Positions 1 to 11,344 of a DNA stretch of 64,000 nt are shown here, piece after piece; position 1 is the stretch's first letter, and each line of letters begins with the position of its first letter. This DNA is from Tolypocladium sp. Sup5 PDA-1 (Eukaryota > Ascomycota > Sordariomycetes > Hypocreales > Ophiocordycipitaceae), in NCBI GenBank assembly GCA_000750105.3, contig JPHH03000018.1, positions 434,001 to 498,000 on the forward strand. Direction: 5' to 3'. Made by a program: the position numbers and the translations under genes. The notes beneath the pieces were generated by a model. It was not told the DNA's origin and did not search any database. It saw nothing but the letters and a program-made list of their open reading frames with translations.

Positions 1-249
1 CCGCGGGGTGAAGAGGCTGGGCTGCACATCGGCGAGAGGAGCAGCAGTCGCCTTGGGCACGGGCGGGATCGTCTTGGCCCGGCGGCGCGCGAGTTCGCTT
101 CGTCGAGGCGGCGTTCCAGGGAGGTTGAACTGGATCGTCTTGGGGAGGAAGCTGTCGATGCAGATTTGCGTCAGCCGTGTCCGTCTGCGCCAATTATTGC
201 AGTCAATGCTTGTCCCGGGCACCTACAGCGAGCACACAAAGACAGTCAT
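1..249 (-). CDS. Probable trehalose-6-phosphate synthase/phosphatase complex subunit, N-terminal part (runs off left edge)
   Basis: This is the 5' end of a minus-strand gene cut by the window edge. The ATG is at 249-247. A 23-nt first exon (249..227) ends inside a Leu codon, an intron follows (226..152, GTAGGT...CGACAG), and exon 2 (151..1) is open to the edge. The joined N-terminus begins MTVFVCSLFLPKTIQF, continues with LPGTPP, then a basic and Pro/Ala-rich linker ending near QPSLFTPR. From memory, an MTVFxxSLFLPxT start followed by such a linker is typical of fungal regulatory subunits of the trehalose-phosphate synthase complex (Tps3/Tsl1 type). The catalytic-like domains would lie outside the window. 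The very short first exon is inferred from the splice signals. The identification rests on about 58 residues and is therefore moderate. Confidence 0.5.
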
Positions 250-3200
250 GTTGAGCTACAGCTCGCGCCAGGCGCAGCGTCGTCGTCGCAAGGGCACGGC
301 TGGAGTCGCAGCAGAGGAGGGAAATCCGCTCCCCGTGGTTGTGGTGCAAAGGCTAGCTCCTCGTTATCCAGCACATGTGGAGCAATTGATGACGCAGCCG
401 GGCAGTGAAAGCCCGAGAGCAAATGGACGAGGCTGCAGAGGCGCGCAGGGGGCCGTAGAAGAGCGCGGCCGTTCGGCGTCGAGCGACAGCTGCGGTCGGT
501 GAAGACGTTTCCAGAAGATTCGTCGCTGGGAGTTGGAGTTTGCTGAATGGAGGTTCTGTTCCAGGCAAGGCAGGGCAAGGCAAGGTAAGGTATGTAGGTA
601 TGCGGGGTTGGCGTTTGCGACAGCGAGTGGTGCTGCTAAAAAAGGTTCCAGTGGCTAGCTCCGGGCCTTGCGCTCTCGGCTCCTTTCGGCAGCAGCGCAA
701 ACGACGGAATAAAAAATTCCAGGTCTTGGACGAGCAGTCGGTTTCTTCTGACGTAGCTGGTTCCGACCTGCAGGTTCAGAACCAAGGCCCAGAGCAAGCT
801 CGGGGCGTTTTGCGTACGTACCTGCGACAGGTGGTGACGGGATGGGATCAGACTGACATCCGCGCCGTGGCAGGGCAAGGAGGTTTTGGTCCGTGGGGAA
901 CACGGGCCGGTCACTGCAGCCAGTGATGCAGACGGGCAGAAAACCGGGCCAAGGAACAATTGGAGGCTGATGAATCGAACGAAGCAATGGGTTCAACAGA
1001 AAGGGAGCCCTCCAATGGCAGAGGCATCGGCCAGGCTGATAAGGCAGAGGTACGAATACGTCACGTTGGGGAAGATCGATCGCTCAGCGCCCTCTGCTCG
1101 AGACGTGTGAGCTTCAGGTCTTATTAGCTTGGCGCCGTGAATCAAATCGACTCGATTGCTGCCGGCTGTCCGCGGCCTGGCTGGTTCCGGCTTATATGCT
1201 TGGACATGGACATGTCCCTCTCGTCTCGTCTCCTCCCGCTGCGCGCTGACGGCTGCGCGCAAAGAGCAGATAAAACGCTCGAGCCCACGCGCTGGGATAG
1301 GATAGGAGCCACGTCTCGTCGACGCTGTCTCTGCGCGGCAATTATCTTGGATGTGTGTGACTTGCCCGCGTCGCGGTTTGCGTAGGTTCATAGCCCCCCA
1401 AGCCCCCATCGCCCCCATCGACCCATCGCGACAACCATCGGGTATCGCCAACGGGAGGAGCTAAGCCTCCACGGGTATGTACTTTGCATCATTACAGCAC
1501 TCTACAATAGGTACGAGTACTTCTGGCGTACAAGCTAACGGCCGCCCTCCGCGCGTCCATGGCGTGTGTGGATGGATGGATGGATGGCCGTCATGGCATC
1601 AAACAGCCAGGCCTTGTCCAGACCCAGCACTAGGCCCTCCTCGCCCTGATGAGCCTGAACCCGAACCTGAACCTGTCTCTGGAAAAATCAAGGCACCACC
1701 ACATCCTCCATGACGACGAGGGGAAAGCTCCATTTTCCTGCTGGTCCCGCGCTCATACGGCCAATTACTCGCTCACCTCTCCAGCCCGGGGCCCAGTTAT
1801 CACCGCCCCGTCTTGCCGTCGTCTCCTCACGCTGCCCAGAGCTTCCTCCCATGTGGCGTCTCTGGCAGCTCTCGTTCGACGCCGCTCAACAAAGGGCAGG
1901 CCTGGCCGCCGTCCATGGATGATAGGTACTCGGCTGCCCCCCCCCAAAGGGAACCTGGGAGGCATGCAACGATTCATGCAAATGCGCTCGCTTCCTCGCG
2001 GACGGGCCGGGCCCTGGCGGAGCTCCTGCAGCAAACACCTGCCTCCCTTCTGCACTTGCGGCCCAATCCGAGGCGTGACATGGCATGCATCCGTGGGCGC
2101 GCCAGAGAACAACCGTGCGCGGCGTTGGGCCAAGGCAGGCTGGTGCTGGGAATGCCGAGCAACAGAATGAGCAGTCGTTTGCGTTTGGGCCGTGATGCCA
2201 GCACAAGCAAAGGCTCACGAGGTCCACGGCGAACGACGGCCCCGCAGCTGTCATGTTGGTGGCTTGGGGGCAAGAAAGCAGCAAACGCCCGGCGTTATTG
2301 GAGCTGAGCAATCAGCCTTTGGTTGATGTTGCCGTTGTCCGTACCAAGTACGGATAGACTCGTCGGACAACTCGGCCGTTCCCAGAGACTTTTTAATACA
2401 GCACCGTGTTGGGGGTGAGACGTGGCGGTGCCCCATGCTGGACGGGGGCTGTTAGCGGAAGCTTCACCGGGCCAGGCTGGAAAGTCTCACTCTCGACGAC
2501 CCTCCAACAACGGCTTCCGCAAAGGGGCAATATCCCCTCTGGACTCTCGAGCCTGTGCAACAGCCTTGGGCACAAGTCCAAGATTACCAAGTTACGGCAT
2601 TGGGCAGACCAGACGAGTCTCGACCAGTCCGTCGCGTCTACGAACCCCTATATCATTTCCAAAGTCTCAAAACGTGGCCCCAGCTGTCGTCCAGTGAGGC
2701 TATTTACAAACCTAGTGCCCACGTCCATTGGCCTCTTGCCGCGGTGCAGTACTACCCTACACAACCCACCTTGCAGTTCCTTTCCCTGGATGCACGCCTG
2801 TTCTTGTGCTCCCCCAAGCAGAAGCTCGCACAGGACGCCATGCAGCACTGTCCAAGAGCGGCCAAGAGTACGGATTACTGGCCCGGGGAGATCGCGTCAT
2901 ATCCGGTTACGTACCTATAAGGTAAGTTAGATGCGCAGTATACATCTACGTAGGTAGTCTTAGCCCAACCGATAACCAACCATTGACTCACAAGTCGATT
3001 GGCTGGCCAAGCATGGCGTTGAGCAACTTTCGCAATCCCTCGTGTAAGTCAACGTTGCGGGATGGGGCAACCCCGTTTCCCCTCATAGCCACCAGCCCGA
3101 GCTCCGACAACCCAAGTACAGGACTGGACGCCACGGAATGCCCGACGCCCATCACGAACTGGGCGTCTTTCACAAGCTTTCGAGTTGCATGCCGCCCCGC

Positions 3201-3483
3201 ATGGTTGCAACTGCTCCCCTCTTTACGCCCTCCAACTGCCTCGTTGGGCCTGCCTCTTAGCCAGTACCGTGCCTCGCCCTACCTGATGCTGGCAGGTAAT
3301 ATCCAAACCGTCGGGGTTGGGCTTAGGGCTTGGGCTTGTCGGGGGATCCGAGGCTTCCATTGCTCTTGAGACAAGTCACCCAAGACAAATCACTCGAGTT
3401 GCTGTCAGCTTGACCTCATCATGCGGTATATCGAATTAATCACAGGCGCGCCATGCCGGGTCTATCACCAACGCCTTCTAATT
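250..3483. other. Long gene-free stretch upstream of the left-edge gene
   Basis: About 3.2 kb in which I recognise no coding region. It contains short low-complexity runs: GGCAAGG-type direct repeats near 560-600, a C-rich run near 1390-1440, and GGAT repeats near 1570-1585. All open frames here lack family resemblance. It probably holds the promoter and leader of the left-edge gene and the 3' flank of RSA4. Confidence 0.5.
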
Positions 3484-5152
3484 CTAATTCTGCCACAGCC
3501 GCACGGCCTTGTCCTTGCCGCCGCTGGCCACTCGCTTCCCGTCCGGTGCCCAGTCAACGGCATACACCTCGTCACTATGCCCCGGCAGGTCCACGGCCAG
3601 CTTGTGTGTTGCCATGGACCACACCTTCAAAGTAGTGTCCTTCGACGCCGTCACAAGAAGACGCGAGTCCGCGGAAAACGCGCATTGATACACCGTTGCC
3701 ACATGGCCCCGGAGCGTGTTGATGAACTTGCCGTCCCTGCCGCATCCTGTTAGTTGAACCATCTCACGCGCACACAAGACTGCTTGTTCGTACCTTGCAC
3801 TCCAGATCTTGGTGTGATTGTCCCACCCTGCGCTGGCGATGAGGGTATTGTCCGGTGAAAACGTTACGTGGTTGATCTGCTTCTGGTGTCCAACCATGCG
3901 GGCGACGGGTTTCGTGCCTTGCGACGGATCCCACAAGTACATGGTAAAGTCGTCACTGGCCGAAACTAACCGCTCCGACAGCTTGCCCTGGACCCTCGCG
4001 GCCTTTTCAAAGCGCTCCTTTGCCTTGGCTCGCTTTTCTCCATCTGTCCCTGGCACTGGTGTGTGGTCGAAGTAGGCAGTTCGCAGCGCAAAGTCCGTGG
4101 ACAAGGCCAAGTGGTTGATCCAGTGGGCATGTGCTGACAGGGTGTGCACAAGGACTCCCTTCTCCGCGTTCCAAACCTTGACTGTCTTGTCATGGCTGCC
4201 AGTGTAAATGAGCCCAGTCCCGCCCCATCTGACACAGCTTACGGAGCTTTTGTGTCCCGACAGGACATGCTCGGTCCGGCCCGTGTTCACCACCCAGACT
4301 CGGACCGTTGCGTCCTTGCTGGCACTGGCCAACCGCGGCGTTCCGTCTCTCCAGAGGTGGTACGGCTCCCAGGCCATGTTGGTAATCCACTTGGCGTGCC
4401 CGGTCAAGGGTCCTGAGCCCATGGGCTTGCCCGTTTGCGGATCCCATAGCCGCACTGACTTGTCCATACTGCCGGTCGCTAGCCGCATGCCATCAGCTGA
4501 CCAGGCTACACAAAGAACCCAATGCGTATGTCCAGAGAGCGTGTACTTGGGCGTTCCGGTTTCCGTGTCCCAGATACGAGCATTCTTGTCTCCGGAGCCT
4601 GTTGCTAACCGCGCGCTCGTTGCCGGGCTGAATTGGGCTGCCAGAATTGCCTCGCCATGGCCAGGTATCCGATGCGACATTCGCGTCACGGCCTGGACTT
4701 TGAAAACGGCTTGGGGCTCGGCGGTAAGTGTCACGGTCGTCTCGAACGGGTTTTCGATGCCATGGCTGCGCAAGAGCTGAAGGAGATCGGTAGGGTACTG
4801 GTCCACGATGATGTCTGTCTCGGGAATATGGATTCGGAAACGGTATGGGAGGAATTCTTCCTTCTCCTGCACGCGTGGAGGCAGTCAGCGGTCTGGTCTC
4901 AATTGCGTGGCAAAGGGGAATAGTCCATACCCTCGCGAGCAGTGTATTTAACAACAGCGAAAGATTCTTCTCTGAGGCATCGGCGAGCGGCACCTCGATC
5001 ACGTCGCAGACCTGCTTGCCGTCGCCGTCGAGGAACCGCGCCTTGAACGAGCCAGCCGGCCCGGCCGCCGCGGTAACATCCTGCTGGATCTGGGACCTTT
5101 CGAGGTTCTCCCTCCTCTGCCGTTTGGATGGCGGAGGCGCTATTGTCGCCAT
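3484..5152 (-). CDS. rsa4: Ribosome assembly protein 4 (Notchless homologue), WD40 protein
   Basis: Exons are 5152..4931, 4866..3794 and 3736..3484, giving 515 residues, the same size as I recall for yeast Rsa4. The introns are 64 and 57 nt; the second reads through in frame unless removed, and removing it restores the conserved SARDGKFINTLRGHV junction. Residues about 30-110 form the NLE domain (KARFLDGDGK, then the PYRFRIHIPETD stretch). The rest is an eight-bladed WD40 propeller with clear GH...WD units (SGHTHWV, GHAKWIT, RLWDPQTG) and ends VRLWQN. In yeast, Rsa4 sits on pre-60S particles, and its NLE domain is gripped by the MIDAS domain of the AAA-ATPase Rea1/Mdn1 to drive remodelling in the nucleolus and nucleoplasm. 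The ATG at 5152 starts a short basic tail (PPPSKRQRR), a likely nuclear localisation signal. It is a housekeeping gene. Confidence 0.96.
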
Positions 5153-5425
5153 GTCGAAGTAAGAAGCGCGTGTGCGTTGGTTGATGGGCTCCGAGACTCC
5201 AATGCTGATAACGCTGGACGGTGGGGAGTTGGCAAAAATCTGGAAAATTTGGGCGGTGAGGGTGGTACACAAACGCTAGCTCAAACAAGGCGAAAGTTGA
5301 TAGCAATAGTGTTAGCACCGGCGCCGACATCGAACCCCACCAGGTGTCGGGCACTAATAAAAGGTGGTAGTGCAGCTCTCCACTGTGCAAGCCTCCAAGG
5401 GGGGTGCAGCCACGACCTCTGAAAG

Positions 5426-6516
5426 CTAACTCGCGGGCTGTTGTGTCGGCACTTGCTGCGATTGCTGCGGTTCCTGTTGAAGGCCCTGTGTCGGCGTTCC
5501 CTCTGACTGCCGATTCCCACGCAGTCGCTTCGGAGGTCCTGGATAGACTTGGTAGGACACCCCATTGTCCACGTGGGGAATCGGAACTGGTGTGTGGGTT
5601 GTAGGCTGCCCTGGCTGCGTCGCAGGTGGCATCGGCTCAAAATGCGGCTCTGCCATCCCCGGCGCAGGGGCAAGATTGCGATATTGGGCGCTGGGCATCC
5701 GTTGAGGCGTGCTCGCGTGAGGGATGCCGTCGGGGTGAGGGATACGCGGCGGTCCTCTCTGCCGACTGGTATATCTAATACCCTGGGCTTCGAGTCTCCT
5801 CCTACTCTCTTCGATTTCCAGGTGTCGCCTCTCCTGAGCATCCTGTCTCCTTTGCCGCTGTACATCTTCGTTTTGGACAGCGTAAATGGCGGCAATGCGG
5901 AGCTGCATCTGGGCCAAGATGCCAAGTCGCTCTGGCTGCGACATCTTGCGGTAGTCGTTCTTGAATCGGTGGAACGTGTCACCGCTCAGTCGAAGAACAG
6001 CGTCGGAAACACCAGCGACTTGGAGCGCAGCCGACGTCTCGGGATCTGGCCGGGGGCCCTCTGTTGTACGCGTCAGATCAACTCGGCGGACGAACACTTG
6101 TTGCTCGCTGGGCACTCACCTGGCACCTCTTCCTCCTCGTTGTCCTCGACTTCGCTGCCTTCGGAGGGCGTTGGTGGCTCTGGTGTGCCGGGCTCGTGAT
6201 TGTGATTGTCACAGATAACGGTCAATACCCAGCCCCCGACCGACTTGCGGTCCACGGCCTTGGCCTTCCATGGGCAGTTGGTCTTCTTGGTCGTCGTCTT
6301 GTGCTTCGTGGCCTGGCACCGATACGGGCGGCCGCCTCGTTCACAGACGAGATCAGCGCGCATTATGGGGGCGCCGGGCTTGCTGCGATGGGATCTCGCC
6401 TTGACAATCTTGTAGCCCTGCTTCTCCGTGCGGCTGTTGAGGTCGCGCATCAGGTCCTCGCAGCTGGCGTAGATGCCAGCCTGAGGCACCGTGACAGCCT
6501 CGAGGATGCCGAACAT
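5426..6516 (-). CDS. FAR1-type (WRKY-GCM1 fold) DNA-binding protein
   Basis: Two exons, 6516..6120 and 6060..5426, with a 59-nt intron (GTGAGT...ACAACAG) give 343 residues. Residues about 15-110 match a FAR1 DNA-binding domain: a helical start (CEDLMRDLN), a conserved GYKIVKARS strand, then zinc ligands in LVCERGG, TNCPWKAK and CDNHNHEP, the last being the typical HNH end of the WRKY-GCM1 zinc finger. An acidic linker (EVEDNEEEEVP) follows, then a Gln-rich basic helix (QRQRRQDAQERRHLE) and a long Pro/Gln-rich tail. FAR1 domains derive from Mutator-like transposases; this protein has no transposase core, so a domesticated regulator is the likeliest reading. Its targets cannot be told. It shares a 504-bp intergenic region with msh4, which diverges from it. 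Confidence 0.8.
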
Positions 6517-7020
6517 GGCTGCTTGTGGAAGTCGATGGACGTGTCGAACAGAGCAGAGGGATGTGCGTGTCTTTTCTTTGGCGCGTCGACGAGTGTGAGC
6601 GGGAGTTTATTGTGTGTCATTTAGAGGTCAGCCTGTGCGAGCGCCGAGACCCGAGGTGGAGGCGACAACGGCGTGGGCTGCGGGCGAAACATCGGCCCGT
6701 GCATGGACTTCCCTGGCTGTCGCCTTCCTCCATCTCTCACAGGACTCAGGAGGCCAACACCACATGGGCAGGTCCTAAAGGTCGCGACTGGCTCGTAAGA
6801 GCGCGAAGGGAGCTTGGCGTGCCTCAGGTATTCACGTACTAGGTAGACACTTGCAATGAGCCTGGATTTCTTGCTCTGATCCTCTCCATCTTCAGCGACT
6901 CCCCAGTTTGTGCCGCTGTCAGTGATGACCAACTCCTAGCCGCACGACATCGAAAGGCTCCTGGACTGGCGACGGCGGGCCACTCTCCTGCTATTGCAGC
7001 GACTCGCACATGCGTCCATC
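6517..7020. promoter_or_regulatory. Divergent intergenic region, FAR1 gene / msh4
   Basis: About 500 bp between two divergent start codons (6516 on minus, 7021 on plus). I see no gene and no recognisable binding site in it. It must hold both promoters. Confidence 0.5.
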
Positions 7021-9924
7021 ATGCCTCAAGAGCGCTCCTCGAGATCGTGGACTGCGACGCCGTCCTCGTCTGCCTACTTTCAGAGCAGCTCCCAATTGCA
7101 CACGTCCAGCAGCTCCACGTCCAGCAGCTCTCCATCCACCGTCAGGCTTGAGCAACAGGCTCTGGAGAACCACCATGGCCGACCGCCTCAGTACACACCC
7201 TCAGTGACCAGTACGAGGCCAAGCACTTCCCATACGTCCATCTCACGGACCACCACCAGGCCCAGCACAGCCCCGGGGCGCAAGTCACGCACAGCGACAA
7301 CTTCTTCCATAGTCGGACTCAGTGACCAACAGAACATCATCTGCGCTCTCGCCGAAGCACGTGGTGTGACCCCATCGGTCGGTGTCGCTTTTGTCAACGT
7401 GTCGCTCGGTGAAGTCATTCTCAGCCAGATATGTGATAACCAATCCTATGTCAAGACCATCCACAAGATCCAGATGGCGTCTCCGTCCCGAATAGTCTTC
7501 ATGTCGACTGCGTGTCCGCCCGTCAAACCAAGCACATTGTACTCACTTTTCCAGGAGCTGGTACCAGAAGCTCATTGCGATGCCTTTGATCGATCTGCGT
7601 GGTCAGAGACTGCGGGCCTCGACTAAATACAAACACTGGCATTCCCAAGCGACGTCGAACCAGTCAAGGTCGCCATACATGGCAAATACTATGCGGTTTC
7701 TTCGTTTGCAGCAGTCAGTACTCGCCCTTGTCTCCTATACTGTGCCGCGTAGCTGACTTGCGCTCCAGGTGATGAAATACATCGAGCACCAATTGGCAAT
7801 CAGCTTCGCCCCTCACTCTCTTCGCATCCGGTATCAGCCGTCCGAAGACACCATGATGATTGACATCTCGGCAATCCAGTCGCTCGAGATCATGCAGAAC
7901 CTTCGCAACTCCAAATCCAAGGCGTGCCTGTATGGGTTGCTCAACCACACGTCCACTCCGATGGGGTCTCGGATGCTGCGGAGCAACATCCTCCAGCCGC
8001 CTACCCGGCAAGACTCTTTCATCGCCCCCCGCTATGATGCCCTGGAAGAGTTGACGACCAAGGAGGAGATGTTTCGTGAGATTCGCAAAGGTACATCGCG
8101 TTCTTCGCAGGGGAGCTCTGTTTATTCTGACCAGATCCCAGCTCTGAAGCTCTTCCATGATGTTGAAAGACTACTGACAAAGGTTCTCCCAATTCCACCA
8201 TATCTTGCGTAGCATGGCTGATAGTTGCAGCTGATAATTGTTCCTTCGGACCGGAACATGCCCCAGATGGAGGAGCAGATTGGCCAGATACTCATGCTCA
8301 AGAGCTTCCTCGAGGCAGTCCCCGAACTCCACAAGGCCCTGACCACGGTGCAGAGTCCATTGCTGACCAAAATTCGCGACCTTTGCCGTCCTGATGTGAC
8401 TGGGCCGATTCTTGCTCAGATTCGCAAGATAATTGAGGCCGATGTGACCTATATGAAGTCGCCCTTGGATCTCCGCAACCAGCGAACCTTTGCCGTCAAG
8501 GCGGGCATCAGCGGCATGCTTGACGTTGCTCGTCAGACGTACAAGGAGCTTACAGAGGAGGTCCACCAGCATGTGGATGAGATTAACGGTTTGTCTGAAT
8601 GACTGATGAGCATGTCAACTGCGACCCGCTGACTTCCCAAAGAGCAGTACCAGATCAATGCCACCCTCAAATTCGACAACGGTCGAAAGTATTGGCTCCG
8701 CGTCAAGGCCGGCGAATTCGACAGTGCAACGCCTCCTTCAGTCTTCATCAACCTGGTCCGCAAAAAGGACAACCTCGAATGCCAAACGCTGAACCTCGTC
8801 AAGCTGAATGTTCGGCTTTCCGACACGTCAAATGAAGTCGTCATCAGAAGTGATGCAGTCATTCGGGGCCTGATGAGGGATCTCAGACAAGCATCCCCGC
8901 AACTCTTTAGAGTCTGTGAATCCGTGGCCCTCGTCGACATGATATCGTCGTTTGCACAGCTAGCAACTATGCGAGACTACGTTCGGCCAGAAGTTACCCA
9001 GACTCTGGCACTAAAGTCTGCGCGGCACCCAATCCTGGACACAGTGGGTCGTCAGTCCTCTGGATGAGGTGAAGTCGAAGGCTGACGAAGTAATAGACCC
9101 TCTGTGGAAGATTTGTACCGAATGACTACTACGCAACCGAGCAGTACTGCTTCCACGTCGTAACAGGATGCAACATGAGCGGCAAAAGTACGTACATACG
9201 GGCCGTGGCGCTGCTCCAGATCATGGCTCAGATTGGCTGTTTCGTGCCAGCCGAGTACGCTGCCTTTCCCATCATCAACAACATCTTTGCACGAGTCTCG
9301 ATGGAGGACAGCATTGAAGCAAGCTTGTCGACATTCTCAGTTGAGATGCGCGAGATGGCTTTCATCCTTCGGAACGTGGACGACAAGAGCCTCGTCATCA
9401 TCGACGAATTGGGCCGTGGAACAAGCACCAGAGATGGATTGGCCATTGCAATTGCCATTTCGGAGGCATTGATCCAAACCAAGGCATCGGCGTGGTTTGC
9501 AACTCATTTTGCCGAACTCGCCCGCGTGCTCGGTGACCGTCCTGGAGTCCTCAATCTTCACCTGGCTGCCAAAACCTCGGAGACGAGTGACGGATTGCCT
9601 CACTTGAAGATGTTGTACAAGGCGACCGCGGGCACTGTGGATGACCAGGAACACTACGGCATACATCTTGCTCGCGCCATTGGCCTGCCACCGAGTTTTA
9701 CCGAGAAGGCTGAAGAGGTCGCAGATGATTTGAGACTGAAACGGGAAGCCAATCGGCAGAGCTCCGAGTCCCGCAAGCTGGTGGCGCGGCGCAAGCTCCT
9801 GTTGAATTTGCACGAAGCTCTTCAGCAAGCCCGGGATTCTGGGAGCGAGGAAGCACTGCCGGGTTATCTGCAACGGCTTCAAGTAGAGTTCATCATTCGC
9901 ATGGAGGAACTTGACAACATGTAA
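7021..9924 (+). pseudogene. msh4: MutS homologue MSH4, interrupted by one in-frame stop codon
   Basis: Six exons can be joined in one frame: 7021..7713, 7769..8090, 8142..8182, 8231..8588, 8643..9043 and 9097..9924. The total is 881 codons, and all introns are 48-55 nt. The product matches MSH4, which with MSH5 stabilises meiotic crossover intermediates. It has a Ser/Thr-rich N-terminus, a MutS core and lever region (VERLLTK...), and a C-terminal ATPase with Walker A NMSGKST, SMEDSIEASLSTFSVEM, Walker B LVIIDELGRGTST and WFATHF. The frame holds a TAA at 7624-7626 (codon 202) between SETAGLD and IQTLAF, where family consensus suggests an aromatic residue. Everything downstream stays in frame and conserved. 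Either the allele is a nonsense mutant, the base is an error, or the stop is bypassed by editing or an odd intron. Walker A reads TGCNMSGKST, with Cys replacing the usual Pro. The acceptor at 8642 is AAAG. Confidence 0.88.
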
Positions 9925-10142
9925 CAATTGGAAGTAACAAAGGGGAGTATTTGCTGTATGTGGGGATTCGAGTCTACTGGAGGTAAAGACTGCTTCACCG
10001 TCAATCTCAGTGTATGGATTGCAATGTTGCTATATATCTTGCTTGGGCCCTTCACGCGGCTGGTCGATGGTAATCCAAGCTTTGAACTTTTGTCCAAACC
10101 TGCCTCACTACGCGGTGCTGCGCCTGCAACCCCGTTTCTTTA

Positions 10143-11344
10143 TCAGATGGGCCAGCAGGGCTGCATGAAGTTAGCACTCAGTGGCCAAGCGGAATCATGG
10201 ATGTAGTGGACGAACCGAATGGCGAGGTATAACCTCCCTCCTAGATTGGCCTTGGGGATCTCATCGCTGCTTGGATCAGCTGGGGGGTTCGCAGTTGTGA
10301 CGAGGCCTCCGGCTTCTTCCAGTATGGCTATGCCAGCTGCGACATCCCTGAGTTCGTTCATCAGTATGAGGGCCCTGGATATCATGCTGAGCTTGGCTCT
10401 TGATGAAACTCACCACTCCCAGCATCCGCCTTCCCACCATATGTCGAATGCACCCATGGCCGTGTACGCGAGATCCAACGTCGCGCTGCGTGGGATGAGA
10501 TGAGCTTGGGGACCTAAATGACACCGGACTGGAGAGCGTATACCTTCCCAGGCTGCGCATACCATGGACCATACCACCGCGCCCACCGCGCGCCTGTCGT
10601 TCCGCCGCCATGGTGACAAAGGAGTCTACCTTGAGCATCAAGTTCCCCTCCGCGCCATCTCTCCTGTCCTTGCCCCATTCACACGAAAAGACACACCCGC
10701 TCGGCGCGTTTTCCGGCAGCGGCGGGATCGGGTTCCGCACCAAGGGGAGGCGACGTGTTTCGTTGAACCAGGCGCCGCGGCCGCGGCAAGAGGAGAAGAA
10801 TTGGTTGAGGAAGGGGGCGTTGATGACGCCGATCAGGGGCTCGCCGTTGAGGGTGAAGGCGATGGAGACGCAGAACATGGGGAAGAGGTGGGTGAAGTTG
10901 ACGGTGCCGTCGAGAGGGTCGACGATCCAGGTTGGTGAGGCGTCGACGAGGTACTTTCTTGACGGTTCGGCCGAGTATGTCTCCTCGCCAATGAACCTGT
11001 GAGGAGTCAGTTGTTGGCAAACATTGGCATGTGGGCGTGAGACGGACTTGTGACTGGGGAATTTGCTGGCGATGGAATCGCGAATAAAGGCCTCGACGGC
11101 TGATGGCCATTTCCATCAGCATTCTTCCGTCACCCTTTGGGTCTGCAATCAAAAGGTACACACCGTGATCGGTTTTAGTAACTATGTCTACCGAGCTGTC
11201 CTTCTCGACAAAGTCTCCATGAGATGAGGCACCGCTCGGGTCGCCATCCATCCTTTCCCAAGCGGCCTCCATGAGCATATCGCCGGCATCTTTGCCCAGC
11301 TGCACCGCAAAGGCGTAGATGTCGGTGAGTCCTTGGTCGTCCAT
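10143..11344 (-). CDS. qutG: QutG-type inositol monophosphatase-family protein of the quinate cluster
   Basis: Five exons (11344..11164, 11099..11048, 10996..10544, 10485..10414, 10347..10143) with introns of 51-66 nt give 320 residues. Inositol-monophosphatase motifs are in order: metal ligands FIGEET, WIVDPLDGTVNFTH, and WEWDVAAG near the C-terminus. The QutG/qa-x role in quinate use is not firmly established in any fungus; the phosphatase fold is clear. The ATG at 11344 (ACAATGG context) fits the family start. An in-frame ATG at 11461 would add 39 residues but has a poor context. After the conserved RLYLAIR strand the tail (FVHYIHD...CWPI) does not look like other family members and may reflect decay or an unspliced in-frame 51-nt intron. 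It diverges from qutE across a 369-bp region holding a QUTA-like site. Confidence 0.88.
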
